Assembly: GCA_000711775.1 (NCBI GenBank)
Contig: ARYC01000288.1
Span: forward strand, 104,501-168,500
DNA: 64,000 bases
From: Oxytricha trifallax
Lineage: Eukaryota; Ciliophora; Spirotrichea; Sporadotrichida; Oxytrichidae
Direction of reading: 5' to 3'
Shown here: piece after piece, positions 23,396 to 34,210 of the stretch
Position numbering within the stretch: the stretch's first letter is position 1
Layout of the letters: each line of letters opens with the position of its first letter
The notes under the pieces: model-generated
What the model was told of the DNA's origin: nothing
The model's database searches: none
Seen by the model: only the letters and a program-made list of their open reading frames with translations
Translations under genes and position numbers: made by a program

Positions 23396-23777
23396 TTTAG
23401 GTACTCTACCTCATTTTATCTGTTTTGCGGTAGAGTACCTTAAATATATTAATTATCAAAATATTTAAATTTAAATGCTATGAATAAATATGAAATGCAG
23501 TTTGTAGAAAAAGTAATATGTAGTTTTATTTTATTAATAAAATAATTATAAATTAAAATTATAGCTTTTAAAATATTCAATCTTTAAGTAAAGTTGCCTT
23601 AAAAAGTAAAAATATCCTAATATTAATAATAAAATATATTAAATAATTATATTATGCATTTTCTGTAAAAATTAATGCTGTATTTAATTTTATTTATTTA
23701 ATTTAATTAATATAATTAAGGTACTCTACCGCATAACAGGTTTATACATAAAAATCTGCGGTAGAGTACCTAAAATT
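23396..23777. repeat. paired GGTACTCTACCGC hairpins
   Basis: Two short hairpins, about 23399-23440 and 23718-23773, each consist of GGTACTCTACC and GGTAGAGTACC around a loop. AT-rich DNA separates them. The unit may be a MITE whose ends are hairpins, or a double stem-loop structure of unknown role. Confidence 0.5.
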
Positions 23778-24050
23778 ATATATTTATTTTAATATTAAAA
23801 TAAAACATGTGCAAAGTTGATTAGATTTATTTTTTCACCAAAAATAATCTATTTTAGCTAATTACTTGCACTTATCATATTCTTTCTCTTATTCAAAGCT
23901 ATACAACCTATTTTTATTAAGTCTTCTTTATTAAAAATAATCTATACTTACTTTATTATTTAGAATTAAAATCTTATCAGTATATATTCTGATACTATAC
24001 TATTGATAGTAAATCAGGCTATATCAAATAGCCTCATGAATCCAAGCTAT

Positions 24051-24547
24051 GGGGGGGGGGAAGTTTCATGCACTGGTTTATGATAAAAATAATTTTTTAG
24101 GGAAGTTTCCTGCACTTTTTTTTTATAAAAATAATTTTTACTACAACAATAAAGCAACTTCCGAACTAATTTTATTTATTTAATTATACTTAATTTATTA
24201 ATCAATTAGTCAATATCTCTTTTTAGATCCCAATATATGAATATTTCATCTGATATTTGTTGGTTTTTGTATCTTAGCCATTATATTGTCCTCTATCTTC
24301 TAATAGTAATTTTAAGTATTGTATCCAATTATTATTGGCATTTTAATTCAATTTATTATGCTCTTTCAATAGATGTATAAGGTTAGACTTTATTTTTTAA
24401 TTACTTAAATGATGTATAAATATCTTCTTAATATTAGTGAGTCATAAAAATTTTTAATTTTATGATTTATATCAAATTTATCAAATCTTACATAAAATAA
24501 AAAAAAAGTGCAGGAAACTTCCTCGAGTGTTGGAAACTTTCCCCCCC
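24051..24547. mobile_element. G-run MITE, family F, copy 2
   Basis: A run of ten G, then GAAGTTTCATGCAC and a second GAAGTTTCCTGCAC. The other end has GTGCAGGAAACTTCC and GGAAACTTT with a run of C. The target duplication is not clear (TCCAAGCTAT against TCAAACTTTT). It is nested inside transposon G. Confidence 0.7.
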
Positions 24548-24839
24548 TCAAACTTTTTATCAGAGTTTAAGTAAATATTCGTTATTTATAGAAGAGTTTC
24601 ATAATTTTATATAACTTAAACTCATACCCCTCCTAATGTTTAAATGCAATCAAAACCACAATTTTTCATATAATAATAATGAAGATGGAGAATTTTATAT
24701 TAATATTTCCTTAAGATAATATTATTATTTAAAATTATTACATGGCAGATGCCCATCTTCATCATAAGATGGAACTTTATTAGAGTTATTTTTTTTAAAT
24801 CTTAGTTAATTATTTAAGAATTTTGTAGTTTTTCCTCAA

Positions 24840-25108
24840 TGAATCATCATTATAAATTATAGGTTTCTCAAGGCATATACTTGGCAGGGCCTTTGACAAG
24901 TAAACTTTTCCTATAATATCTCATGAATGGGTCTAAGAAATTCCCTTTCATGACAATAAAGATGGCAAAACACTTTCGCAAGAGACTACAAGACAGAGGG
25001 GTGATTGCTGGGACGTAGAAGTAGGAGATAATCGAAGATGCTGTCATCCAGAATGCTGAAGACACCGCAGAAAAGACACTCGATCCCGAAATAAAAGGAC
25101 CACTATGA
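24840..25108 (+). pseudogene. Rep-like C-terminal remnant (element G)
   Basis: A TGA-terminated frame contains FPFMTIKMAKHFRKRLQDRG and EIIEDAVIQ. It aligns with the end of the Rep-like gene of element L (IPFNMLELEKYFITRLKEER, then EEEIIDIEE). It lies just inside the right inverted repeat, as in L. This similarity ties G to the same family although its helicase motifs are missing. Confidence 0.5.
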
Positions 25109-25854
25109 TAAAAAATCTGAACTAATTAAGCACTTAATAACTAAATGTACCGTTTGTATCTCAATGTATTTATTGAAAAAAAACAAAGATTTTATTTAGT
25201 ACATTGGTACTTTTCAAAAAACATATGCACGCTCTAATTTAATTGCACTGTTCTAGATTTGTACAGCTCTTATAATACCACAATTACAGGGCAGTTTGTG
25301 ATGGAAATAGCGAACTAATGTACTAGATGTTCACAAAAAACTTTCCAGTATTTTAAATTAGAACACAAACTCCTAATACTAAACTGCCGCTAAGAATTAT
25401 AAAAAGCCATGCTAGACAAAATTCTAGTTGCTGGAGAAGGAAAAGAAAGGTAAAAAAAATCTTTAACTTTCCATTTTTTAAATATATTTAAATATTAATA
25501 AATAAATACTAAATTTTGATTTCAAGATCAATAATGATCAAGGTACTTATCATCAAGCATCAATCTTTTAAAAGGTTGAATCTAGCTTCAACGATTTAAA
25601 AGGTTGAAGCTTGAGCAAATTTATGAATAATTTTTATTTATCATCAACTTTAAGTACTGTTTAAAATATAAGTAAATCATGCTATTAAAAGTGTGTTTGA
25701 CATGGATAATTATAAATATTAAACTCAAATAAAATTACGATTAAAAGCATAGCAAATAAGTGGCTGTTTCGCCTACTGTTAAATTGATTTATATTTTTAT
25801 TTTTGAATTTCCCAAATCAATTATAATTTATTAATAATCAAATAATGATTTGGC

Positions 25855-26345
25855 TAATAATTCCCTTAAATAGATAATAGATCTAGATTCTCTTTTTAAA
25901 GTTCTTATTGCTAGAGAATGAGGATCTGTTACTAAATTAATAACTGTTCCTCCTATAGACTCATAGGAGGATGTATAAAAATATTAATTTAATTACTGCA
26001 AATAATTTTTGAGGGGTCATACCTGCTGTGAAAATTTGTTGTCTTGCCATTGGATTCAGTCCAGCAGTTAATTTTATATATTAAATTTTATATATTTTAC
26101 AGATCCGAAATCGTGTTAAATACCTAATACTTGATTAACTACAAACGGTTGTCCACCTATTCCTATAAATTGATTTGGTAGAGCTGAGACTTAAGGAGGA
26201 TATTACTACTGGGGATTAGGAATGTAATTTCCAGGGTCATGATACTAATCATACCCACCTATTTGACTATTAGGCCTTTATAAGTTTTTGGTAATTTTTC
26301 TATATTTTCCACTCTCCTGAGATTGTAAAAAGAGTAATATCAATT
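25855..26345 (-). CDS. gene segments with 2-3 bp IES pointers, Pro/Gln-rich protein
   Basis: The minus strand reads PNSQIGGYDQYHDPGNYIPN and ALPNQFIGIGGQPF to HDFGS, then AGLNPMARQQIF to LFA, then SSYESIGGTVINLVTDPHSL. The first two pieces join in frame through the repeat CTG (26100-26102 and 26065-26067), removing about 35 bp. The next pair joins through CA (25997-25998 and 25972-25973), removing about 25 bp. These look like conventional MDS/IES junctions with short pointers. The protein is not recognised. It probably continues into 21797-22095 across transposon G. Confidence 0.55.
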
Positions 26346-26394
26346 TCTTTAGCAAATTAATGATTCTTAGAAGTAAAATTATATTTTAAAAAAT

Positions 26395-27240
26395 ATAAAA
26401 ATGATTGCCCAGAGCTAATTTATCCGTAATCTTTTACACCGTTTAACATCATTCTTAGCTCGAATGCTGGGGACTTTTTACTCTAAGTTGAGTGAACTAA
26501 ATAAATATAAGAAGAGATCTATTATATAATCAGAATATTGATAAAATATTTAAAAATAGTGAAAATTTTTAAGTTAATCTAAAATTTAAACATTTAAAGG
26601 ATATAACATTTTTCAAACTCCGTCTACATTAGTTGAAATAAAAAATTTGATAAAATTGCTTTAATATATCATTATCATTTTGATTGAATAAAAAAATAAA
26701 TTTAATTATTTGATACTTGATGAAGCAAAGCGTCTGAAATTTTTCTTTATTTTTGAAATTTTGCGTGGATAGAAAAAAAATTTAATTCATATACTTTGGT
26801 TAAATTTAGAAAATTAAGTGATTTATCCTAATTTTAAGATTATTAAATACCTTTATATTAATCGTTAGGTTTAAAAAGATTCGCTAAATTAATGTTACAG
26901 TAGGCTTATTCTCATAAATGTGCAATTATAGAGATCATCAGATGTTTAATGAATTAATGAAATTATTTTAACTCGCTTAAAGTTTAGGTTCCAAGAATTA
27001 ATCCTTTAATACTTGCCTCAATCCCATAGAAATCTTTGTCTGATTTACTTCAGTGAAATTAATTGATGTTTAACATTTAATTCATCAAAATCACTTCAAA
27101 TCCTATCCAAAAGAAATACCTTTTAAATTCTAATTTTCTTGAAAAGAGTTTAATAAATAATCCTAACTTTTTTATGAAAATGATAGAATCTTCTATATTT
27201 ATTCTTGAATCAAAAACAATTCAATTATGTGCTTGAGTAA
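26395..27240 (-). CDS. further segments of the same minus-strand gene
   Basis: Higher-complexity islands on the minus strand read NLEQKVPSIRAKNDVKR (about 26400-26495), TEVNQTKISMGLRQVLK (about 26965-27065) and SIIFIKKLGLFIKLF (about 27110-27200), with AT-rich DNA between. They keep the strand of the 25855 segments and precede them. Exact junctions were not resolved. Function is unknown. Confidence 0.4.
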
Positions 27241-28100
27241 ATAATTAAATTAAAATTTGATAGATCATTGATTTAGCATTCTACTTTGTGACTAAATAAA
27301 AAAATAATTTTTGTCTAATGAAAGTCATGTATTTGAAGCGTTATTTATTTTTTTTCAACAATTTATCGTTTATTATTTTACAGTAGAATATCCTTTTAAG
27401 CTAGAGAACCTACAATTCATTAATAATACAGGTCAGTTTCAAATTAACCTAAATAATGCTCAAAAGCTTATTGAAATAAAAAATAAGCCAATATCATTTT
27501 TCTATACTAAATTCAAGTTTATTTTCCATGAATTAACTGGATAAAACTTGTATATATTCTATATAATTAGATACTGCTGAAATGCTATTATTGATGAAAT
27601 TTGAAGATTATAAGTTCAATTATTCCTTTATTTCATTAAATATCTATATCTCAAATAGCTTTGTATTTTCCCTTTTTTTAAAAAAAAATATTCTAGTCAA
27701 CTTTAACATTTAATATTTTTATCCATTAAAATATTCGAACTTAATAAATGAAAACTATACTAAAAATTATTCAAATATAACTTTTAATATTATTTTATAG
27801 TTTTTTATTTTATGAATATTTAATTGTTCACAGTAAATACTTAATTTGAACATACACACACGTCTCATTTTCACATACCATAAACCCAAATGCTAATATT
27901 TATAAAACTCGCGTGATGATAATATTTAATTAACATATTAGATAGTAGTAGTAGTGGTGGTGGTGGAAATAGTAGTAATATTTATACTAAAGCTACCAAA
28001 TTGACGAGATCACCTATTTAATTATTATAATTTTCATAGATTCTATAATATTCTTTTCAAATCCAAATCAAACCTAAATCCAACCCATAAACCCCCTCGT
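27241..28100. other. AT-rich region with an ambiguous ORF and a GTA/GTG microsatellite
   Basis: A TGA-free plus-strand stretch at 27311-27544 contains KLENLQFINNTGQFQINLNN, but no independent evidence shows which strand is coding. A GTAGTAGTAGTGGTGGTGG run lies at about 27945-27968. Nothing else is supported. Confidence 0.35.
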
Positions 28101-28104
28101 ACTA

Positions 28105-30100
28105 GTTATTCGTAGCTCTTCATAGCTATAAAGACAACTCAGAGATGGCGACCAACTGAGGATATACTTCTCAATAATCTAGAATTTTTACGATCTCCTT
28201 CTCTTAAAAGCATCTTTCTAACAGCGTTTAAACGAGCTCATGAGTAACTTATATTTCTCAAAAAGAAGCCAGGTGGCCTTCTAATATAGAGAGGTAAGCT
28301 GCATTGTGGGTCTACGATCCACGCGTTGCTATTCTTCTATAATAGAAGAGACATTGAAAGAAATTGTAAATTCGAGGAAGTATGAGGCGGCCTCCATATT
28401 GGTGGCTCTCATGATGATTCTACATATTACCAAATCATGGGTAACATTTTTATCCTAATAAAGATGCTTCGCTTCCGCTCACCAGGTAACAATTCAATCA
28501 TGAATATTTAATACCATAATATTGTGAAGGAGCAAAGCGTAACCTGTTACTCAAATAAAGCGATCAGGGGTGAGTCCTAGCAACTATCTCAAGAATGCCT
28601 GCTTCCAGATACCATTGGCTCAGAGCCGCTAAGCCTATTTAGCCAATGAAAGTCTGGATGCGAGTCTTTATTTAACAATAGCTGAACACCACTAATCACT
28701 AAGAAAACAAACAAAAAACATTTGAAAAGCAATGGTAACAGAGCCTTAACTTTCACATTCCCTGAATTCATTGGCTCCACCTAATAAATATCAGGAAAAA
28801 TGGAAAAAGCTTCTCGGGTTCCTAGGCGTAAACTATATGGCTCTTTTGCAATTCACAAATCTCTTATCGAAAAGCATGATTCACTACTGCTTTCCGCCTA
28901 TCGAAATTTGTATTTCACCAGTGCAAAAGCTATTTAAGTTAAATACCGTCTGATTTAGGATTCCATGTAGCCTGTTCTTAAGCTGTGCTGCTAGAATCTT
29001 TGGCGGCCTGGCTGGTGAAAGATTACCCATGTGGGATTGAAAGGATACCTAAACAGCTTAGAGAGATAATGGGTCCAACAACAATTTTAAGAAATTTTTG
29101 AATACTCTACATTGTCTTCTTCGCATGCAATCAAAGAATGATTCATAATCTTCGAAATGAAATCAGCTGTCTGATCTGGAATTTGTAACTCATTAAATAA
29201 AACTGTAGGGTAATATTCGATTATGGTTTATTCTGTAAAAAGGCCAAATTCGCCTGCTAAAAGGTATGAGAATAAAAATCATCATAAAATCCCAATTGTA
29301 AAATCTCGTAAGCTTATTTTTACGACCGGCTTGCCACAAGCATGGAAAAGCGACCTAGTTATAGCGAAGTAAGATACTGGAACAGAGAGCTGGCCTTGAA
29401 AAATTCAAGGTGCTACCCTATCACCAGCAATATCTGAACTGAATCGACCAGGACTATCACTTGGAAGCGATAATTGATTTCGACTGGGCCTACTTGGAGG
29501 CAAAATTTTCGCTCTTAGTGGTATTAGGCAGACCTTTCAGAATACTGTTGAGAAATTTTTTTAAAAAATAAGGGCATCAAGTACAACCAAAACGATCTCA
29601 AGTAGAATGTGGGAGCGTTTATGAAGCAGAGAAGAATACCTTCGTTCAACGATTGAGATAGGACTTGGTCAAGCTCATGATGAGCTTCACCACATCCCCT
29701 TGAAGTTCCTGATTAGATTCAAGACCGCTCTGACAAGAACTACGTGGAGTTATTTACTGATAAAGCAATGAAAAAGTTCAGACCTATGGATGGAGCAAGC
29801 GACGAATTTAAAGACTTAAATAGTGAGAAGATGAATCAGCTTAAGACTTTGAGTTAGATTAGAGAAATTGTGAAGAGATATATTAGTTATTTAGTTAAAA
29901 ACATCTGTCATTGAATTAATGAATATCGTATCCCAAGTTTTCTAAATAATAGAAAATTGGGGTTTATCTGAACGACATAGACCAGCTATCTTTGACCTAG
30001 TAGAAGACCCCCCTACAGAGTTCGAATCTATAGACCTTTGCCTTCTCCTATGTTCTTTAGAACAAGCTGGGTCTCCGCATGCTGGTCCAAAGGGGCATAT
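28105..30100 (+). other. GC-richer coding-like block, unidentified
   Basis: Base composition changes sharply from the AT-rich flanks. Plausible peptides with TAA/TAG as Gln occur on the plus strand, for example RAHEQLIFLKKKPGGLLIQR (about 28230), YGSFAIHKSLIEKHDSLLLS (about 28840), LAKFSLLVV-type frames near 29500, and ERHRPAIFDLVEDPPTEF (about 29968). They fall in more than one frame and TGA codons recur, so the gene is decayed or the frame assignment is wrong. No domain was recognised. It could be a dead mobile element or a germline-limited gene. Confidence 0.35.
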
Positions 30101-30544
30101 TTTTTAATTTAATTAATATAATTGAATCGAGTAATAAAAATAATAACATTATTTTTTAAAATTTAATTATAAAGTGAGAATTTTTCCTTAAAATTACTGT
30201 TAAGAAATTGAAGATTAATTAGATATATTCATCGTCAAAGATAGATATAAATATAATATTTTAATTATTTAGTATTACTACGTTATTTTTAAATGGGGGG
30301 TCTAAGTCGATACAAAAATTTTATGAAATCCTAAGTCAAAGCAAAAGATTTTTTTCACACAAGTCAAAATCATAAGAAGGTGCATGATTAATTTTAATTC
30401 AATTGCTAAAATATAATTGATTTGGGGAAATTTAAAAATAAAAATATAACTGTATTCATGATTAACTGCCACTAATTACACATGGCACTATTCAAAATTT
30501 GATTCAATCAAATTTTAATTTTAAACTAATTGTACTTGATACAT

Positions 30545-30745
30545 TTTACAGTTTCAATTACTTTTTTTTAAAAATTAAATTAATTAATTATGACAAAATT
30601 GTACATTATACAATTATTTTTTTACAATTCTGATTTTTTTTATTTATTTTTAAAATATTGGATGTAAAAAAGAATTGTACAATTGTACATTGTACAGTTT
30701 AGATTTTTTTATTTTTTATTTGTACAATAAGTGTGCAAGATAAAT
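30545..30745. promoter_or_regulatory. TTGTACAATT iteron-like repeats, left side of K
   Basis: Units such as TTGTACATT, ATTGTACAATTG and TGTACAGTT recur at about 30540-30760. They recur inversely at about 32215-32390. They occupy the place held by TTTGACACC repeats in element L, which suggests an element-specific Rep-binding sequence. This is inferred from position and repetition only. Confidence 0.4.
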
Positions 30746-30879
30746 GATTATTAATATGCAATTATAATAAATCTAATGGAATAATTATCTAAATAGAGAA
30801 GAGTAATCCTATATTTAGAGTCTTGCATCATCTTGATACTAAAACTAATCACGATTATATGATGAATTTTAAGACTTCT

Positions 30880-32170
30880 CAAACAGACGATTAAAGAATA
30901 ATGAACCCCACTTCTTTATCCTGGAGATCAAAACTGATGATAGAGGCAAGATTTATTCTTAAGTAACTGAATCACAAATGAAAAAGACATCAAAATTTAG
31001 TCATGCTCTCATTATACTTTACAAGCAAGATAATTGCACGAAATAGTATCTCACTGTACACTTTAAGGCAGATGGGTTAGGACTGTCCAGAATAACTTTA
31101 GCGGTACAGATTATCTCTATAGCTTAAATACGCAGTAGTTGGAAAAGTAAATAAAAGGAAGCTATTTGCAAGCCATGAGAATATGTAGCTAGAATTTGGT
31201 GATCTTCAATAATTTAAGGAATTCATCGCAATCTCAAAAGTCCAGAGCAAAAGCAACAACACAAGCAACAGAACTTCATCTTGCTCGAATTAAGAACCCC
31301 CTTGCAGAATATAAGATTTGTTCAAGGATTTTATTAGATCACACAGGATAAGCACAGTGGAGAAAATGTATGAAATGTACTAAACCGATGCTAAAATGTG
31401 CGAGGAAATTTTGAAAAATAACAAAAATCTGGTTACTTATTTGAGCATGAGTAAAGCCTAATTTCCAAGCCACCACCTTAGCAAAATAAAATCTAATCAT
31501 TGCACAATTTCCTCTAGAAAACACACACAACATAGCTAGGAATAGTGCTACTTGATCAAAAGGCTCTAGAGGAGATGTTTTACTTTGATGAAGTTGACAA
31601 ACTCTATAGATTGATATTCACACAAAATGCTCTGAAAAATTAAATGTCGTTTGGCTCTATGGTGAGCCTAATAGTGGAAAGACTACATTGGCATAATTCA
31701 TTAGAAAAATCTTTATAACCAAGGACTTTAAATCAATTAATCGAGCATTTTGCATTGAAAGCGCCAAGACATAGTATGAACCCCGAACTTGTCATTATGG
31801 ATGAGATTAAAAGAAACATTTTCTACATTTGAAGATATTCTTTGAGGGGGGATGGGTATCCGGTTAATCTCAAGTAAAAGTAACTCATAATAAGATTTAA
31901 GTAGTGCAAGATCATCGCAATATCAAACTAGTTGCCTTTTGACAAGAATAATGATATAAACAAGAAGTTAATTGAGACTAGCATGATGATTGCTGAATTA
32001 AGTCAGGAGATGATATATGATGTAGATAATGGCCGAATTAAGACATGAGATGATAAAAGATGAGTAGACAGTAGTTGAAGATACACATGTGACAGAGAAA
32101 AATCTCGATGAAGCCTAAAAATCAAACGACAGTATAATAAGAGTGATTCTATGTCACAGAACATATTTGC
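30880..32170 (+). pseudogene. Rep-like protein with SF3 helicase domain (element K)
   Basis: The helicase motifs are clear: Walker A VVWLYGEPNSGKTT (about 31647-31687), Walker B LVIMDEI (about 31788-31808, in a shifted frame) and motif C IAISNQLP (about 31914-31937). An N-terminal region has FFILEIKTDDRGKIYSQV (about 30920-30965) and ALIILYKQDN. Stops and frame slips between motifs make it a pseudogene. Motif order and spacing agree with the Rep-like gene of element L. Confidence 0.65.
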
Positions 32171-32528
32171 GTAATTAATTATTTTTTGCATATTATAATC
32201 ATTTATCTAGCACACTTATTGTACAAATAAATACTAAAAATATATAAACTGTACAATGTACAATTGTAAAATTATTTGTTACACCTTAATATTTTTAAAA
32301 TAAATAAAAAAATCAGAACTGTACAATTTAAAATTTGATCATAATTAATTAAAAAAATCAATTAAAACTGTACAATGTATAATGTCCAATCAGTCTAAAA
32401 TTAAAAATTGATTGAATCATATAATGATTAGAGCCATGTGTAATTAGTGGCAGTTAAGATTAATCAGAAATACAGTTAGATTATTATTTTGAATTTCCCC
32501 AAATCAATTATTCTTTAGCAATATTGAG

Positions 32529-33070
32529 CCATTTAATCGTCCCACTTTCCATAAAAAGTAACATTACTTATTAAATTTACTTCTCATCTTTTGAATCAAA
32601 CTACTTTATTACATCTCGATCATTTGACCATTAATACCTTTCTTAAAAACTTATGATTTTTTTTCTTCTTTTGGACAAAAATTTAAAAAAAAAGAATGAA
32701 ATATTTTTTCCATAATAAATCTAATTATTCAATTAAGAACTTCACCACAAAAGATTGTCTCGATTAATTGTCTTTAAAAAATATTTGCTTTTATTCAAAT
32801 ATCATAAATTTCAGCCAATCATAATGATATTTATAAATAATATTCTTGTTCTAAATTGACTAATTATATTAATTATGAAAATATTTCATTCTTTCTTTTA
32901 TCGATTTATGTCCCAGGGAAAAAATATATTTGTAATCATAATAGAATTTTTTAATAAATATATTATGGTCATTTGATCGAGATGTAATGAAGGAGTTTGA
33001 TTCAGAATATGAAAAGTAAATTTTAATAAAAAATGTTACTTTTTATGGAAAGTGGGATGATCAAATGGAT
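32529..33070. mobile_element. palindromic element inside J
   Basis: The left arm CCACTTTCCATAAAAAGTAAC and following about 100 bp is matched in reverse at about 32960-33070 (GTTACTTTTTATGGAAAGTGG). The outer ends are near CCATTTAATCG and GATCAAATGG. No ORF was found. Confidence 0.65.
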
Positions 33071-33183
33071 CATTAATATAACAAATTGATCCTGCACCTT
33101 ATTCTTATGATTTTGACTTTTTAGAAAAAATCTTCTGCTTCGATTTAGGATTTCATAAAATTTGTGCAACAACTTAGACCCCC

Positions 33184-33870
33184 TATAAATGCATACAAAA
33201 TCATCGTCTTAATCTCCAATAACTTAGTGTTTGAATCTACACTTCCCTTGTTTGTTAAACACACAGGAATAATGAAACATTATTCAAAATTTAATAACGA
33301 TTACGTTATTCTAAAAATATAAAGAATCACCACGAGCACATGGAATAAAAAAATATAAAATATTAAATTTTGAAAATATCTTTACTGTTAGTAGAATCTT
33401 TGTTGATACCTCCTATTTTATTAATATATAATAAAAAAGATAAAATTGAAAAAGAAGTAAATGCAAATTAAAACATAATAAGCATGCAAAAAAATTTTTT
33501 AAAGTTGTATTAATAATCAAATTAAAAAATTATCTAAAACTTAACTATATATATTATTAATTTGAGTTTATTAAATAGATAACTTTTGAAGATTATAAAT
33601 TTTTAATTTTAAGTAAAACAAGTATTTTAAGATCAGCTTAATTTCATTAAATTTTAATATTTTAAATTATAGATTGATTATAAGTTTTTTGAGTTTATAC
33701 TTCAAGTAAATACTAACCTTTTCTATAGTAATTTAAAAAAAAATATTTTTAATTTTAGTTGGTCATTATTTATTATATTAAATAAATTAGATGAATATTC
33801 CGCTAATATTAAATTATAATGTCTTTACAGTAAAAATATGCCCGAAATATATTTAAATTTGATTTATTAT
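33184..33870. other. AT-rich spacer
   Basis: AT-rich DNA with poly-A and poly-T runs. No supported gene, repeat or regulatory site was seen. Confidence 0.5.
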
Positions 33871-33871
33871 A

Positions 33872-34210
33872 CTGTAATTTTTCTCCACCACGCTTACCTC
33901 TGCCTCTACCTCTATAATTATGACCTCCCCGACCTCTTTGATTATCGCCAGAGTGATTTGGTTGTCTGTCGTTTTGCTGAGTCTGTTAGGTGATTTGGTT
34001 GTTTTATATAGGTTGATTTAATATAAAATTTACAATTTTATTTATAAATGAGATTTAGCTAGTGCTACAAATTTTATCCTGATTGGAAAGAGGATTGCGA
34101 AGGGGTTTGATTCTAGTCTGAATCTGGATGATTGGTGTTTTGTTGGTTACCGAAGCTGCTTTAGGACTAGTTCGAGTGCATCTAGGTATGAGATTATTAA
34201 GCGAGACCAT
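33872..34210 (-). CDS. gene segment encoding an RGG-type tail
   Basis: From ATG at 34208-34210 the minus strand stays open in one frame (TAA/TAG as Gln). It ends in a Gly/Arg-rich stretch, NQRGRGGHNYRGRGRGKRGG, preceded by a Gln/Asn-rich linker. RGG boxes are typical of RNA-binding proteins. The open frame runs into AT-rich DNA with no TGA nearby, so the segment end is probably an IES junction. The upstream half (MVSLNNLIPRCTRTSPKAAS) is less certain. Confidence 0.45.

Larger units (their letters stand above)
22154..25831. mobile_element. Rep-type transposon G, nested with other elements
   Basis: Terminal inverted repeats begin TAAATTATAATTGATTTG and continue through AATAAAAATATAAATC. They are nearly identical to the termini of the element at 30402. 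A second inverted zone (22240-22560 and 25130-25400) holds GTACCAATGTACC and ACGGTACATTTAG motifs, likely iterons. Short pieces of a Rep-like gene lie at both inner edges (22604 and 24840). The middle is filled by at least three other inverted-repeat elements. It lies between two segments of a minus-strand gene. Confidence 0.7.
30402..32522. mobile_element. Rep/SF3-helicase transposon K
   Basis: The ends ATTGCTAAAATATAATTGAT and their complement TTCTTTAGCAAT enclose about 2.1 kb. Inner inverted zones (30540-30780 and 32190-32400) carry several GTACAATTGTACA/TGTACAGTT repeats, iteron-like. A decayed Rep gene lies on the plus strand. The termini match those of element G over about 45 bp and those of the family Q MITEs over about 30 bp. 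Confidence 0.75.
30295..33183. mobile_element. inverted-repeat element J hosting two others
   Basis: The ends GGGGGGTCTAAGTCGATACA and their complement near 33140-33183 match for about 90 bp, including ATGAAATCCTAAGTCAAAGC. Between them lie the complete Rep-type element K (30402-32522) and a second palindrome (32529-33070). The original element would be only a few hundred bp, so it is a MITE-like host broken by two insertions. Confidence 0.65.

Noticed and set aside
27311-27544. Plus-strand ORF of 77 residues
   Set aside because: There is no homologous copy or motif to decide the strand. It was left as an ambiguous note, not called as a gene.
29990-30030. GAGTTCGAATCTA resembling a tRNA T-arm
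   Set aside because: The flanking five bases do not pair and no acceptor or anticodon arm can be drawn on either strand.
28110-30100. A single frame through the whole block if TGA is read as Trp, TAA/TAG as Gln
   Set aside because: If no codon is a stop, any frame is open. TGA is about as frequent in this frame as chance predicts, and TGA acts as a stop in the TBE, PARP and helicase genes.
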